64,000 nt of DNA from Peribacillus simplex NBRC 15720 = DSM 1321 (GCF_002243645.1 NZ_CP017704.1:1-64000); one strand, 5' to 3'. Positions 19,338-28,068 are shown, numbered from the stretch's first letter. Translations and numbers: made by a program. Notes: a model not told the origin generated them from the letters alone.

Positions 19338-19738
19338 CCCTCAATAAACTAAACACAATCTCACGATTGCTCTAGAATTCTTAGGATTTCATAGTCATAT
19401 CATTAACCGTTATCTATGTAAGCTCGGCATTACTCCTCAAGGATAGGGATTTATCGAAAAAAGTGTATGCTAAACTAGCCAATTATAGGAAAAAATTGGT
19501 TTAAGCAATGTTATGATCGCACTTTTGGATATCCACATGTCTCATGGAGGTCAACCCTCCCATGTCTCACAGAGTCGATGCTCCTACATTCCTTCGTTCA
19601 ACCTTTCCATGAGGTGGATGTCGGTCATGCTGCCCCACAGGATCTAAGTCCTCACGTTAGTTGCTTTGCCGACTAATCCGTGCTTCACTTTTAAATGAGT
19701 GTTAATTAAATGACCGTGTAACCTTAAAATTCAATGAA
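19338..19738 (-). ncRNA. Candidate bridge/seek RNA region of element A, copy 1
   Basis: Conserved non-coding end downstream of the transposase. On the minus strand it contains GCAACTAAC (complement of 19656-19664), a small AGGA...TCCT hairpin, and GGGGCAG (complement of 19630-19636). The first matches the target left of the CT core (AACTAAC) and the second is complementary to the target right of it (CTGCCCC). This is the layout of a target-binding loop with left and right guides. The RNA limits are not known. Confidence 0.6.
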
Positions 19739-21034
19739 CTATGCGACTGTTTGATGTACTACAAATGTTGCCATATGAGGGATATCCTTTAACATCTTGT
19801 CTTCTTGAAACGTAAATTGTTTTTTACCGATTGAAAACAGAATTCGAATAAGCTTGTTACACAAGGCTATCAGAGATTGCATTTTCTTTAAGGGATTGTG
19901 AGAACGTGTTGTGTAATATATATGAAGAGCTTTAAAAGCCTTGTTCTTTGCCACCAGTATCATGGCTGCCCGGAATAAGAGAGCCCTCAATTTCTTTCGT
20001 CCCCGTTTGGTAATCTTGGTCTGTCCTTTGTGCTTTCCGGATGTGTTTTCTTTTAAACTTAAACCTGCTAATTTTACGATTTGGCGAGGATGTTGATAGT
20101 CTCTGAGGTCGCCGACCTCTGCGAAAAACCCTGCTACTGTATCTCGACCGATTCCTGACACCTCTAACATCTGTGTGACACCTGGGATATGGTCTAATAA
20201 CTGATCTAATTGATGATCTAATTCTTCGAATTTCACTTGAATAAAATCATACTTCTCTAGTAAAGCTCTCAACTCTAATTTTGCCATAGCTGCCCCTTGA
20301 CGAATACCAATCGAACGATTGGCTGCTTCTTTGAGTGCTCGTATCTTCTTTAAGCCTATACTGCGTTTTACCACTTGTCTTAAGGAAAGTAAGAGCTCTT
20401 CATCCGTATAATTTACAAGTTGATGTGGCAAGGCTTCTAGCTTTAGAAAATGAATAGCTGCCTTGCCTTCCCAACTTTTGAACACTGTCAAAAATTCGGG
20501 AAAGTAACGATCAAGCCAGTTATGAACTTGTCCCTGAACGACCTGTAAGTCAACGTTGAGAAGATCGCGAAGTTTTTTGGCCACTCGGAGTTCTGCATAA
20601 ATTCCTTGTGGAATTGTTGGTTCGGCATATCTTCCGTCTTTGACTAATTGTGCGATGACTTTTGCATCTTTCACGTCATTCTTTGTAGGTGAATTATCGT
20701 CTAATTCTTTACTTCGTTTAACATGTAGTGGATTGACAGATACGAACTTAATATTATTCTCTTTTAGAAGATGAGCTAGATTTAACCAGTAGTGACCGGT
20801 TGGCTCCATGCCTACAATCACTTGATTTAACTTACACTCTTTAACAAGTTGGTTAATCCAATCTAGAAACGAATGAAATCCTGCTTTCGTATTTTCAAAG
20901 AAACACGTTTTACCCAGTTCCAATCCTCTAAAATCCTGTGCTCTCGCGACATGATTGTGCTTGGCTATATCTACTCCGACAATTAAGGTTTCAGAAGTAA
21001 TTTGAGTGATTTTATGATTTTGGTTATAATTCAT
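19739..21034 (-). CDS. IS110-family DEDD transposase (element A)
   Basis: Recombinase of 431 aa that moves the element using an RNA guide. The N-terminal RuvC-like DEDD domain shows VGVDIAKHNHVARAQD, VGMEPTGHYWLNLAHLL and SPTKNDVKDAKVIAQLVKDG. A coiled-coil middle is followed by the C-terminal Tnp domain with SGIGRDTVAGFFAEVGD and LSLKENTSGKHKGQTKITKR, whose Ser is the expected catalytic serine. ATG 21034 has GAGGTC upstream. The protein at 25479-26774 is identical in sequence. Confidence 0.93.
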   Translation of the reverse strand: MNYNQNHKITQITSETLIVGVDIAKHNHVARAQDFRGLELGKTCFFENTKAGFHSFLDWINQLVKECKLNQVIVGMEPTGHYWLNLAHLLKENNIKFVSVNPLHVKRSKELDDNSPTKNDVKDAKVIAQLVKDGRYAEPTIPQGIYAELRVAKKLRDLLNVDLQVVQGQVHNWLDRYFPEFLTVFKSWEGKAAIHFLKLEALPHQLVNYTDEELLLSLRQVVKRSIGLKKIRALKEAANRSIGIRQGAAMAKLELRALLEKYDFIQVKFEELDHQLDQLLDHIPGVTQMLEVSGIGRDTVAGFFAEVGDLRDYQHPRQIVKLAGLSLKENTSGKHKGQTKITKRGRKKLRALLFRAAMILVAKNKAFKALHIYYTTRSHNPLKKMQSLIALCNKLIRILFSIGKKQFTFQEDKMLKDIPHMATFVVHQTVA

Positions 21035-21160
21035 TGTGAGACCTCCAAATAGATGTTTTTGTCCTTTTTTAGCTGGCCAGCTTAGGACACATTCATCTTA
21101 TCAAGAGGTCTTTTTTCGTTCAAACCTCATTTTCAGTTATTACAGGAATGCTGCCCCGTT

Positions 21161-21407
21161 CGTATTATAAGGTCAGCCAGAAAATATTTCTGGTTGACCA
21201 TTTTTTATATGGTTTTATTATAACGGTAGCCGGGGCAAAACGTACCTGCTCGTGGGGATAGACCCCGTCAACTAAACAGTTTGCCCCCTACTTGTAGAAA
21301 CATGATTAGGCTGGTTGGGACGTAGATCTCGTATAACAAGCGAAGCTGTGACACTGCAAGGAGAAATAGGGGTACCGGTAATCCACTAGATCAGGAGGAG
21401 ATTTAGA
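21161..21407 (+). ncRNA. Candidate bridge RNA region of element B, copy 1
   Basis: The long leader of the element holds a subterminal hairpin (GGTCAGCCAGAAA/TTTCTGGTTGACC), a GGGG...CCCC hairpin, and after it AACTAAAC (21270-21277), complementary to the target right of the core (TTAGTT). Before the hairpin, GCTCGT (21248-21253) matches the left flank CCCCGTT only over about five or six bases with a possible wobble, weaker than in copies B2 and B3. Confidence 0.5.
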
Positions 21408-22643
21408 ATGAATCCAGTCGTTGGTCTGGATATTTCAAAAGGGGAAAGTCAGGTTCAAGCATTTTTGGATAAGGGTAAACCTTATCAAAGGAGTTTTAAA
21501 ATAACTCATACTGTTGAGGGGCTTAATTTACTTGTAGCGTTTCTTGAGGATGTAAAGAAAGAGTCTGGTCAGAAGCCTTCAGTCGTTTTAGAAGCCACTG
21601 GACATTATCAAGCTCCAGTCGTTCATTACTTGGAAGAACGAGGATATTTATTGATTATCATTAATCCATTGATTTCATATAAGGCAAGAGGATCAAGCTT
21701 AAGAAAGGTAAAAACAGATGCCATTGATGCCTATCTTCTCTGTGAGTTGTTTTATAAAGAAGAATTAGAGCCATATAAAAAGCGTGGAGTCCAGTTATTG
21801 AACCTTCGTAATCTCACAAGACAACATGAAAACATAACTGGCGTTATGGTTCAAACAAAGCTTCAATTTCAGGCAGTGCTTGAACAAGTGTTTCCTGAAT
21901 ATAAAGGAGTTTTTGGAGATTTATATTCTGTGGTGTCACTCTTAACTCTTTCAGAGTTCCCCTCTTCAGAGGACATTTTGAAGGCAAGTGAAGAAGCAAT
22001 GACAGCAAGGATATTTGAGTTATGCAAGAGTAGATCAATTAAATGGGCAAATGAAAAAGCGATTCAGCTTAAAGCTGCGGCAGCTCGTAACCCTTTTGAA
22101 AAGACAGTCTATCAGAGTCATATTTTAAGCCTTGGTATGTATATAAATATTCTTCTTCAGTACAAAGAGCATCTATCAAAGTTAGAGGCAGAGATAGACG
22201 CCCTCGCTAAAGAAATTGAAGAATATACGATCCTCAAATCTATCCCAGGTATCGGAGAAAAGATCGCGGCAACGATTATTTCTGAAATTGGTGAGATAGA
22301 TCGATTTAATAATCCTAAAAAACTTGTAGCTTTCTCTGGAGTTGATCCTAGTGTATTCGAATCCGGTAAGTTTACAGCTACCAAAAATAGAATCACTAAA
22401 AGAGGTTCTAGCAGACTTCGACATGCCTTATATATGGCGGTTCGTTGTGCTATTCGTGATTGCCGGAAGTCTAAGACAACTGATGAAATTATCCCTCGAA
22501 ATAAGAAGCTACGCGTGTTTTATGACAAGAAACGCGAGGAAGGAAAGCCTTATAAGGTAGCCGTCATAGCCTGTGTAAATAAGCTCTTACACTGGATTTT
22601 CGCTCTATTAAAGAACAAAATGACTTTCCAAGATATTGTTTAA
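21408..22643 (+). CDS. IS110-family DEDD transposase (element B, copy 1, intact)
   Basis: Transposase of 411 aa. N-terminal DEDD domain: PVVGLDISKGESQVQAFLDK, VVLEATGHYQAPVVHYLEE, RKVKTDAIDAYLLCELFY. C-terminal domain: SIPGIGEKIAATIISEIGEI, AFSGVDPSVFESGKFTATKN (catalytic Ser candidate in FESGKF), ITKRGSSRLRHALYMAVR. ATG 21408 has AGGAGGAG eight bases upstream. It is about 12 residues longer than copy B2 because of a short insertion near KTTDEIIPRNKK, so copies B1 and B2 are related but not recent duplicates. Confidence 0.93.
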   Translation: MNPVVGLDISKGESQVQAFLDKGKPYQRSFKITHTVEGLNLLVAFLEDVKKESGQKPSVVLEATGHYQAPVVHYLEERGYLLIIINPLISYKARGSSLRKVKTDAIDAYLLCELFYKEELEPYKKRGVQLLNLRNLTRQHENITGVMVQTKLQFQAVLEQVFPEYKGVFGDLYSVVSLLTLSEFPSSEDILKASEEAMTARIFELCKSRSIKWANEKAIQLKAAAARNPFEKTVYQSHILSLGMYINILLQYKEHLSKLEAEIDALAKEIEEYTILKSIPGIGEKIAATIISEIGEIDRFNNPKKLVAFSGVDPSVFESGKFTATKNRITKRGSSRLRHALYMAVRCAIRDCRKSKTTDEIIPRNKKLRVFYDKKREEGKPYKVAVIACVNKLLHWIFALLKNKMTFQDIV

Positions 22644-22778
22644 AATTTATATTTAACTAAAAAGAACAAAACCTTCCAAATGAGAGTCTGAAGGAAGGTT
22701 ATTTGGTATACCTATTATTAGTATATCACGTATGTTTTTATCTTTTTATTGAAAAATGTTGACAAACTATTAGCTGGT

Positions 22779-22848
22779 TTAGTTGCATAAGAAAAGGAGC
22801 TGCTGATCAGCTCCTGGTAATGAAGTAAAGCACCCTTTAGTTCAAGAC
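22779..22848 (-). repeat. Cassette-type repeat, right part after the IS pair
   Basis: TT-AGTTGCATAAGAAAA, a perfect hairpin GGAGCTG-CTGATC-AGCTCC type centre, then GAAGTAAAGCACCCTTTAGTTCAAG. Completes the unit begun at 19281. The remaining 22849-23439 shows no gene. Confidence 0.75.
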
Positions 22849-23439
22849 AAATTGGGGTACGGCAACGATTCGTTCTTTTTTGGGCCACTCAAAGCTAGGG
22901 CAAATTCATTTATTTTGTTGAATTTACCTTAACTTTTTTCTTTAGTGTTCACTTACAACAAAGTTGTTTAATTTTAATATTCCATACATTACACGTAAAT
23001 GGGACAGTGTTCAAAAAAATAGTTATTTAATTATCTTCACCCTGTACTCATTTTTACAAAAAATAAATAACAATAAAGTCGATTAAATCTGCTTAATCTT
23101 CAACAATTGCGCCCGATTCTGGAATATTGAAATATGGAAAGGCTGCTTGATTGATTTAACAACGTTGTGCAGTGAAAGTCGTTTAAAAATAAGCTGTTCA
23201 AGGCATATTCTTACGTAAGTAATGGTCTCGATTCTTACCATAAAGTTGTTTCATTTTGCACTGTCAACAAGACTGCATGATGCTAATTTAGGAAATATAG
23301 TTGTTTGAAAAAACGGTGGAATGCGGGTTTCTGTGGTCATTAGCCACCTCGAATGTCTGACATATTTTCAGGAAATCTCTTGCATTGAAATTGCTATCGT
23401 TTTCTAAGTATGGTTCACGTCAAAGTTACGTTTGTGGGG

Positions 23440-23519
23440 ATCATGTAAGACCTACTAAATGGTAGACAGTTGGTCGATGAAGCAGGAAACTTCCGCCTCT
23501 TAGGCGGTGAGTAGTTCAC
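23440..23519 (+). mobile_element. Right-end relic of an IS605/IS1341-type (TnpB) element with reRNA-like scaffold
   Basis: ATGGTAGACAGTTGGTCGAT, GAAGCAGGAAAC, a CCGCC-TCTTA-GGCGG hairpin (23493-23507) and the ending GTAGTTCAC are the familiar 3' end of Bacillus TnpB elements, where the reRNA/omega RNA scaffold ends and the guide starts. Just upstream one frame reads CGDHVRPT, like a TnpB C-terminus. No tnpB gene or left end is left. The sequence in the guide position runs into the 3' end of the quinone oxidoreductase gene. Confidence 0.5.
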
Positions 23520-23539
23520 GTATTCAAAACAGGTATTGT

Positions 23540-24517
23540 TTATTTCACCCGAAGCACTATTTTTCCCTTGGATGTCCGATTTTCGATACTCTCATGAGCT
23601 TTTGCTACTTCAGATAAATCCAGTACTTCTGTTACATCGACCTTCACTTCGCCACTTGCCACATAAGAAAGGGCTTTTCGTGCTGCTTGTGCAACGATTT
23701 TTGGATGGTACACACTTAGTAACTGTAGATTAAATCCAAGGACTGCTTTACTACTAAACCAAAGTTCATTCGCAGATGGGGTAACATCTACTGCTTCACT
23801 TGCATTGCCCATGACAACCAATCGTCCTAATGGGGACAAGAGAGATAATCCTGTTGTTCTGGCTTCTCCTCCTACTTGATCAATGACAATATCTATACCA
23901 CTACCTGCAATAGTTTGTGCATATTCGTCTCGTAAATAAACTTCGTCATAGCCTAAACTTTTGGCATATGCTACTTTTTGTTTGCTTCCTACTACTCCAA
24001 TCACCCTACCTGCTCCAAGGGCACGGGCCATTTGCCCGATCGCACTTCCTACTCCACCAGCGGCAGCATGTACCAGTACCGTTTCGCCTTTTTGTAAATG
24101 TGCCACACTGGATAAAATCATCATCGCGGTCGTTACATTGGATGGATATGTTGCTGCTACTCGCATATCTACAGTTTTTGTTTCTTGATCCAACGGGATA
24201 ACCAAATCCTCACTCACTTTCACTACCTCTGCATATCCACCTCCATTTACAATTGTTAGAGCTGCAACAGGTTGACCTACTCTTACTCCCGTTACTCCTT
24301 CACCGATTTCTCGAATTGTTCCAGATACCTCAATTCCCGGAACAAATGGAAGCGTTAAATCCTCTACAACACCTTTGCGAAATAATACCTCCGCATAGTT
24401 AACACCTGCATAAGCAACATCAATTGTTACTTCTCCAATCCCAGGTTGTGGAGTTGCTACTTCTTTCTGTGTAAGTACGGATGCTTCTCCAAATTGTGGA
24501 ATGATAATAGCCTTCAT
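23540..24517 (-). CDS. NADPH:quinone oxidoreductase-like zinc-independent MDR protein
   Basis: Medium-chain dehydrogenase/reductase of the quinone oxidoreductase group (325 aa), expected to use NADPH to reduce quinones or enals in the cytosol. N-terminal GroES-like domain (YAGVNYAEVLFRKGVVEDLT, LPFVPGIEVSGTIREIG), then a Rossmann fold with VLVHAAAGGVGSAIGQMARA and DIVIDQVGGEA. The structural and catalytic zinc cysteines are absent, as in QOR proteins. ATG 24517 has AAAGGGGAAAG upstream. A divergent HTH gene remnant (24669-24779) is probably its former regulator. Confidence 0.87.
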   Translation of the reverse strand: MKAIIIPQFGEASVLTQKEVATPQPGIGEVTIDVAYAGVNYAEVLFRKGVVEDLTLPFVPGIEVSGTIREIGEGVTGVRVGQPVAALTIVNGGGYAEVVKVSEDLVIPLDQETKTVDMRVAATYPSNVTTAMMILSSVAHLQKGETVLVHAAAGGVGSAIGQMARALGAGRVIGVVGSKQKVAYAKSLGYDEVYLRDEYAQTIAGSGIDIVIDQVGGEARTTGLSLLSPLGRLVVMGNASEAVDVTPSANELWFSSKAVLGFNLQLLSVYHPKIVAQAARKALSYVASGEVKVDVTEVLDLSEVAKAHESIENRTSKGKIVLRVK

Positions 24518-24668
24518 TTTTTCTCTTTCCCCTTTCGCTTGCCTGATAATTACTAGGCATTTTTTGTTTATTTTCTTTTCTATGATTTTATTCTAATAGC
24601 TACCAATATTATTACGAGTTTTTCGTTATACTAGTATTATCAGTAACACCTTAAGGAGAGAAATCTGG

Positions 24669-24779
24669 ATGGAAAACAGAAATATAAAAGTGCTTGGGGA
24701 GTTTTTAAAGTCACGACGAGCAAAGATTTCTCCTGATGGGCTACATGTTTCGACTGGAATGAGAAAACGAATTTTTTAA
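24669..24779 (+). pseudogene. MmyB-like HTH regulator, N-terminal remnant
   Basis: ATG 24669 with AAGGAG upstream gives 36 residues: LGEFLKSRRAKISPDGL and then TGMRKRIF before TAA. This is the start of XRE/MmyB-type regulators (LGEFLRSRRARLTPE...GRRRTPGLRREE). The gene breaks off at the second helix. It is divergent from the quinone oxidoreductase, a common regulator-target layout. 24780-25063 shows nothing recognisable. Confidence 0.6.
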
Positions 24780-25063
24780 ATAGAAGCATTATAAACAAGA
24801 GCTGATTTTCTCCTAACTGGCTCTAAATATGATTGTTGGCTGCCTACACCTAAAATGTTTTTAATGGTTCTGCAACGGACTAACATTCTTACACCTATGT
24901 TAGTTTGAATTTTTTTACGTACTATCATGCCTTTATTGTCACTTTAAGAGGTAATTTGCGCTTATTTTAAGTGTTATTTTAAGATGCCTCATATTCCCCA
25001 ACCCTTAATTCAATAAATTTACATTTACCATTTTACGCTAATTCTGTTAAAAAACATATCCCT

Positions 25064-25077
25064 TATTGAACTATCCT
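25064..25077 (-). repeat. Cassette-type repeat, left end before element A copy 2
   Basis: TTGAACTATC-CT, cut by the element at the CT. The right part resumes at 26891. Confidence 0.7.
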
Positions 25078-25478
25078 CCCTCAATAAACTAAACACAATC
25101 TCACGATTGCTCTAGAATTCTTAGGATTTCATAGTCATATCATTAACCGTTATCTATGTAAGCTCGGCATTACTCCTCAAGGATAGGGATTTATCGAAAA
25201 AAGTGTATGCTAAACTAGCCAATTATAGGAAAAAATTGGTTTAAGCAATGTTATGATCGCACTTTTGGATATCCACATGTCTCATGGAGGTCAACCCTCC
25301 CATGTCTCACAGAGTCGATGCTCCTACATTCCTTCGTTCAACCTTTCCATGAGGTGGATGTCGGTCATGCTGCCCCACAGGATCTAAGTCCTCACGTTAG
25401 TTGCTTTGCCGACTAATCCGTGCTTCACTTTTAAATGAGTGTTAATTAAATGACCGTGTAACCTTAAAATTCAATGAA
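25078..25478 (-). ncRNA. Candidate bridge/seek RNA region of element A, copy 2
   Basis: Same guide-like segments as in copy 1, at 25370-25376 (CTGCCCC on plus) and 25396-25404 (GTTAGTTGC on plus). The left target here is AACTATC, one mismatch from the guide AACTAAC. Confidence 0.6.
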
Positions 25479-26774
25479 CTATGCGACTGTTTGATGTACT
25501 ACAAATGTTGCCATATGAGGGATATCCTTTAACATCTTGTCTTCTTGAAACGTAAATTGTTTTTTACCGATTGAAAACAGAATTCGAATAAGCTTGTTAC
25601 ACAAGGCTATCAGAGATTGCATTTTCTTTAAGGGATTGTGAGAACGTGTTGTGTAATATATATGAAGAGCTTTAAAAGCCTTGTTCTTTGCCACCAGTAT
25701 CATGGCTGCCCGGAATAAGAGAGCCCTCAATTTCTTTCGTCCCCGTTTGGTAATCTTGGTCTGTCCTTTGTGCTTTCCGGATGTGTTTTCTTTTAAACTT
25801 AAACCTGCTAATTTTACGATTTGGCGAGGATGTTGATAGTCTCTGAGGTCGCCGACCTCTGCGAAAAACCCTGCTACTGTATCTCGACCGATTCCTGACA
25901 CCTCTAACATCTGTGTGACACCTGGGATATGGTCTAATAACTGATCTAATTGATGATCTAATTCTTCGAATTTCACTTGAATAAAATCATACTTCTCTAG
26001 TAAAGCTCTCAACTCTAATTTTGCCATAGCTGCCCCTTGACGAATACCAATCGAACGATTGGCTGCTTCTTTGAGTGCTCGTATCTTCTTTAAGCCTATA
26101 CTGCGTTTTACCACTTGTCTTAAGGAAAGTAAGAGCTCTTCATCCGTATAATTTACAAGTTGATGTGGCAAGGCTTCTAGCTTTAGAAAATGAATAGCTG
26201 CCTTGCCTTCCCAACTTTTGAACACTGTCAAAAATTCGGGAAAGTAACGATCAAGCCAGTTATGAACTTGTCCCTGAACGACCTGTAAGTCAACGTTGAG
26301 AAGATCGCGAAGTTTTTTGGCCACTCGGAGTTCTGCATAAATTCCTTGTGGAATTGTTGGTTCGGCATATCTTCCGTCTTTGACTAATTGTGCGATGACT
26401 TTTGCATCTTTCACGTCATTCTTTGTAGGTGAATTATCGTCTAATTCTTTACTTCGTTTAACATGTAGTGGATTGACAGATACGAACTTAATATTATTCT
26501 CTTTTAGAAGATGAGCTAGATTTAACCAGTAGTGACCGGTTGGCTCCATGCCTACAATCACTTGATTTAACTTACACTCTTTAACAAGTTGGTTAATCCA
26601 ATCTAGAAACGAATGAAATCCTGCTTTCGTATTTTCAAAGAAACACGTTTTACCCAGTTCCAATCCTCTAAAATCCTGTGCTCTCGCGACATGATTGTGC
26701 TTGGCTATATCTACTCCGACAATTAAGGTTTCAGAAGTAATTTGAGTGATTTTATGATTTTGGTTATAATTCAT
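25479..26774 (-). CDS. IS110-family DEDD transposase (element A, copy 2)
   Basis: 431 aa, identical to the product of 19739-21034: DEDD motifs VGVDIAKHNH, VGMEPTGHYW and KNDVKDAKV, with the Ser-containing ENTSGKHKGQTKITKR near the C-terminus. Intact with ribosome site, so both copies are potentially active and the duplication is recent. Confidence 0.93.
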   Translation of the reverse strand: MNYNQNHKITQITSETLIVGVDIAKHNHVARAQDFRGLELGKTCFFENTKAGFHSFLDWINQLVKECKLNQVIVGMEPTGHYWLNLAHLLKENNIKFVSVNPLHVKRSKELDDNSPTKNDVKDAKVIAQLVKDGRYAEPTIPQGIYAELRVAKKLRDLLNVDLQVVQGQVHNWLDRYFPEFLTVFKSWEGKAAIHFLKLEALPHQLVNYTDEELLLSLRQVVKRSIGLKKIRALKEAANRSIGIRQGAAMAKLELRALLEKYDFIQVKFEELDHQLDQLLDHIPGVTQMLEVSGIGRDTVAGFFAEVGDLRDYQHPRQIVKLAGLSLKENTSGKHKGQTKITKRGRKKLRALLFRAAMILVAKNKAFKALHIYYTTRSHNPLKKMQSLIALCNKLIRILFSIGKKQFTFQEDKMLKDIPHMATFVVHQTVA

Positions 26775-26890
26775 TGTGAGACCTCCAAATAGATGTTTTT
26801 GTCCTTTTTTAGCTGGCCAGCTTAGGACACATTCATCTTATCAAGAGGTCTTTTTTCGTTCAAACCTCATTTTCAGTTATTACAGGAATG

Positions 26891-26970
26891 CTGCCCCTTT
26901 AGTTCCATAAGAAAAGAGCTGCCTTAAAACAGCTCCGATCTTCAGCTAACGCACCCGTTAGTTGAATAAC
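26891..26970 (-). repeat. Cassette-type repeat 3' of DUF4304-like gene
   Basis: CT-GCCCCTTTAGTTCC, ATAAGAAAAGAGCTGCCTTAAAACAGCTC hairpin region, CTTCAGCTAACGCACCCGTT and AGTTGAATAAC. The final core overlaps the stop codon of 26958-27374. Confidence 0.9.
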
Positions 26971-27374
26971 TTGGAAATCCATAAACGGTCTGATGTATTA
27001 AATAAACCTAAAACACTCATAGCGACTTTCTCAAATTCTTCTTCTGTTTTTGCATTCTCAAAATCAAACCATATCCCATCTTCATCTTCCGATTCTGCTC
27101 CTAACCTTAAACGTTTGTATATATGATGGGCAGTAACTTTGTTAGGTGGGATTTGTTCACCCCAATACATTGTTACACCTTCTGTTGGGCAAGTCGCCAA
27201 TTCAACAATAAATGAACCACCCCATCTGTTGAATTGGAAAGTAATTAAATCTATATTATTTTCATTTTTTCTTCTTAAGTGAGGTAATGAGCCTTTAAAT
27301 TCTAGCTTTCTTAAAACTGGTATCACAACTTTTTTCAAGGCATTATCCATCATTTTTCTTTCATTCGAAGCCAT
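26958..27374 (-). CDS. DUF4304-like protein
   Basis: Cytosolic protein of 138 aa: LKKVVIPVLRKLEFKGSLPH, NIDLITFQFNRWGGSFIVEL, CPTEGVTMYWGE. The order helix, GFxG-like turn, two strands with Q/W/GG resembles DUF4304, a small fold of unknown function common in accessory regions. I choose ATG 27374 (MASNERKMMDNALKK) because AAGGAG lies eight or nine bases upstream; the longer frame from 27404 has no site. The stop codon lies in the repeat unit, as for other genes of the array. Confidence 0.65.
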   Translation of the reverse strand: MASNERKMMDNALKKVVIPVLRKLEFKGSLPHLRRKNENNIDLITFQFNRWGGSFIVELATCPTEGVTMYWGEQIPPNKVTAHHIYKRLRLGAESEDEDGIWFDFENAKTEEEFEKVAMSVLGLFNTSDRLWISKLFN

Positions 27375-27400
27375 TTTTTCTTTCTCCTTCCTTTTGTTGT

Positions 27401-27478
27401 TCAACTAACCTGCCCCGTAGTTCCATAAAGAAAGAGCTGCCTTAAGACAGCTCCGATCTACCAGCTAACGCACCCGTT
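27401..27478 (-). repeat. Cassette-type repeat between DUF4304-like gene and next gene
   Basis: TCAACTAACCTGCCCCG, TAGTTCCATAAAG, hairpin GAGCTGCCTTAAGACAGCTC, CCAGCTAACGCACCCGTTTT. Full unit, slightly shortened first core. Confidence 0.9.
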
Positions 27479-27490
27479 TTTTTTTAAGAA

Positions 27491-27925
27491 CTAAATCTTT
27501 ATAACTAAAAGTTGTCTATCATTTACTTCGACATCGTTCATATCACAGTTATTCAATGTTATTGTTTTATCTAATTCTATATCTCTTTCTTCCAATTCTT
27601 CACCATCCAAACAAGTATACATCTCACAAACGTCTCCACTTACAAGGTGTTTCCTTAAAAACGCACATAGTGCTTCCATATCCTTAATTGTTTTTCGATA
27701 ATTATGTGGCGATGTCACCTTTAAATATCCATCGAATAAAATAGCTCCCCCGCCATTAGTATCAACTTGGTATATATATTTAGAAGAGATATGTTTTCTT
27801 ATATTCTCCATACCTTCAGCAGGATCTGAAAAAAAAGTCTCATCAATCAAGCCTAATTCTTCAGTTTCATATTTTTCACCGATAGGCAATTTATGATTAC
27901 AGCCTAGATAATTTACATAAGTCAT
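27491..27925 (-). CDS. Hypothetical protein, array gene
   Basis: Not recognised. 144 aa, acidic, no membrane segment. It opens MTYVNYLGCNHKLPIGEKY with AAGGAGG eight bases upstream and contains IYQVDTNGGGAILFDGYLKV, KTIKDMEALCAFLRKHLVSG and a C-terminal DMNDVEVNDRQLLVIKI. Between repeats on both sides; the stop is about a dozen bases from the preceding unit. Intact ORF with good start supports a real gene. Confidence 0.7.
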   Translation of the reverse strand: MTYVNYLGCNHKLPIGEKYETEELGLIDETFFSDPAEGMENIRKHISSKYIYQVDTNGGGAILFDGYLKVTSPHNYRKTIKDMEALCAFLRKHLVSGDVCEMYTCLDGEELEERDIELDKTITLNNCDMNDVEVNDRQLLVIKI

Positions 27926-27970
27926 TTTGATTTCTCCTCCTTGTCTACCTACACTATACTAAAAAATAGT

Positions 27971-28068
27971 TCTTCAACTAACCTGCCCCGATACGATAGT
28001 TGCATAAAGAAAAAGCTGCCTTAAAGACAGCTCCGATCTTCAGCTAACGCACCCGTTAGCTCATTAAG
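27971..28068 (-). repeat. Cassette-type repeat
   Basis: TTCAACTAACCTGCCCCGAT, an insertion ACGATAG, GTTGCATAAAGAAAAAGC, hairpin, CTTCAGCTAACGCACCCGTT-AGCTCATTAAG. Full unit. Confidence 0.9.

Larger units (their letters stand above)
19338..21150 (-). mobile_element. IS110-family element A, copy 1 (1813 bp, IS1111-like layout)
   Basis: Begins CCCTCAATAAAC and ends TTACAGGAATG, flanked on both sides by the dinucleotide CT of a split cassette-type repeat (AACTAAC-CT ... CT-GCCCCG). One transposase on the minus strand, 115 bp upstream non-coding, 401 bp downstream non-coding. A second copy of identical length lies at 25078-26890 and I saw no difference between the two. Element C (42740-44496) has closely similar ends. 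Confidence 0.9.
21161..22778 (+). mobile_element. IS110-family element B, copy 1 (about 1618 bp)
   Basis: Starts CGTATTATAAGGTCAGCC and ends TATTAGCTGGT, with TT of the repeat at each side (GCCCCG-TT ... TT-AGTTGCATAAG). It sits seven bases after element A in the same repeat. 247 bp of non-coding DNA precede the transposase, 135 bp follow it. Two related copies (B2 37121-38695, B3 55353-56896) share both ends. Confidence 0.88.
25078..26890 (-). mobile_element. IS110-family element A, copy 2 (1813 bp)
   Basis: Same length, ends and gene as 19338-21150 and, as far as I can read, the same sequence. It is flanked by CT from another cassette-type repeat (AACTATC-CT ... CT-GCCCCTTTAG). Both copies have the same orientation, 5.7 kb apart, and enclose element B1, the quinone oxidoreductase gene and the TnpB relic. 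Confidence 0.92.
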
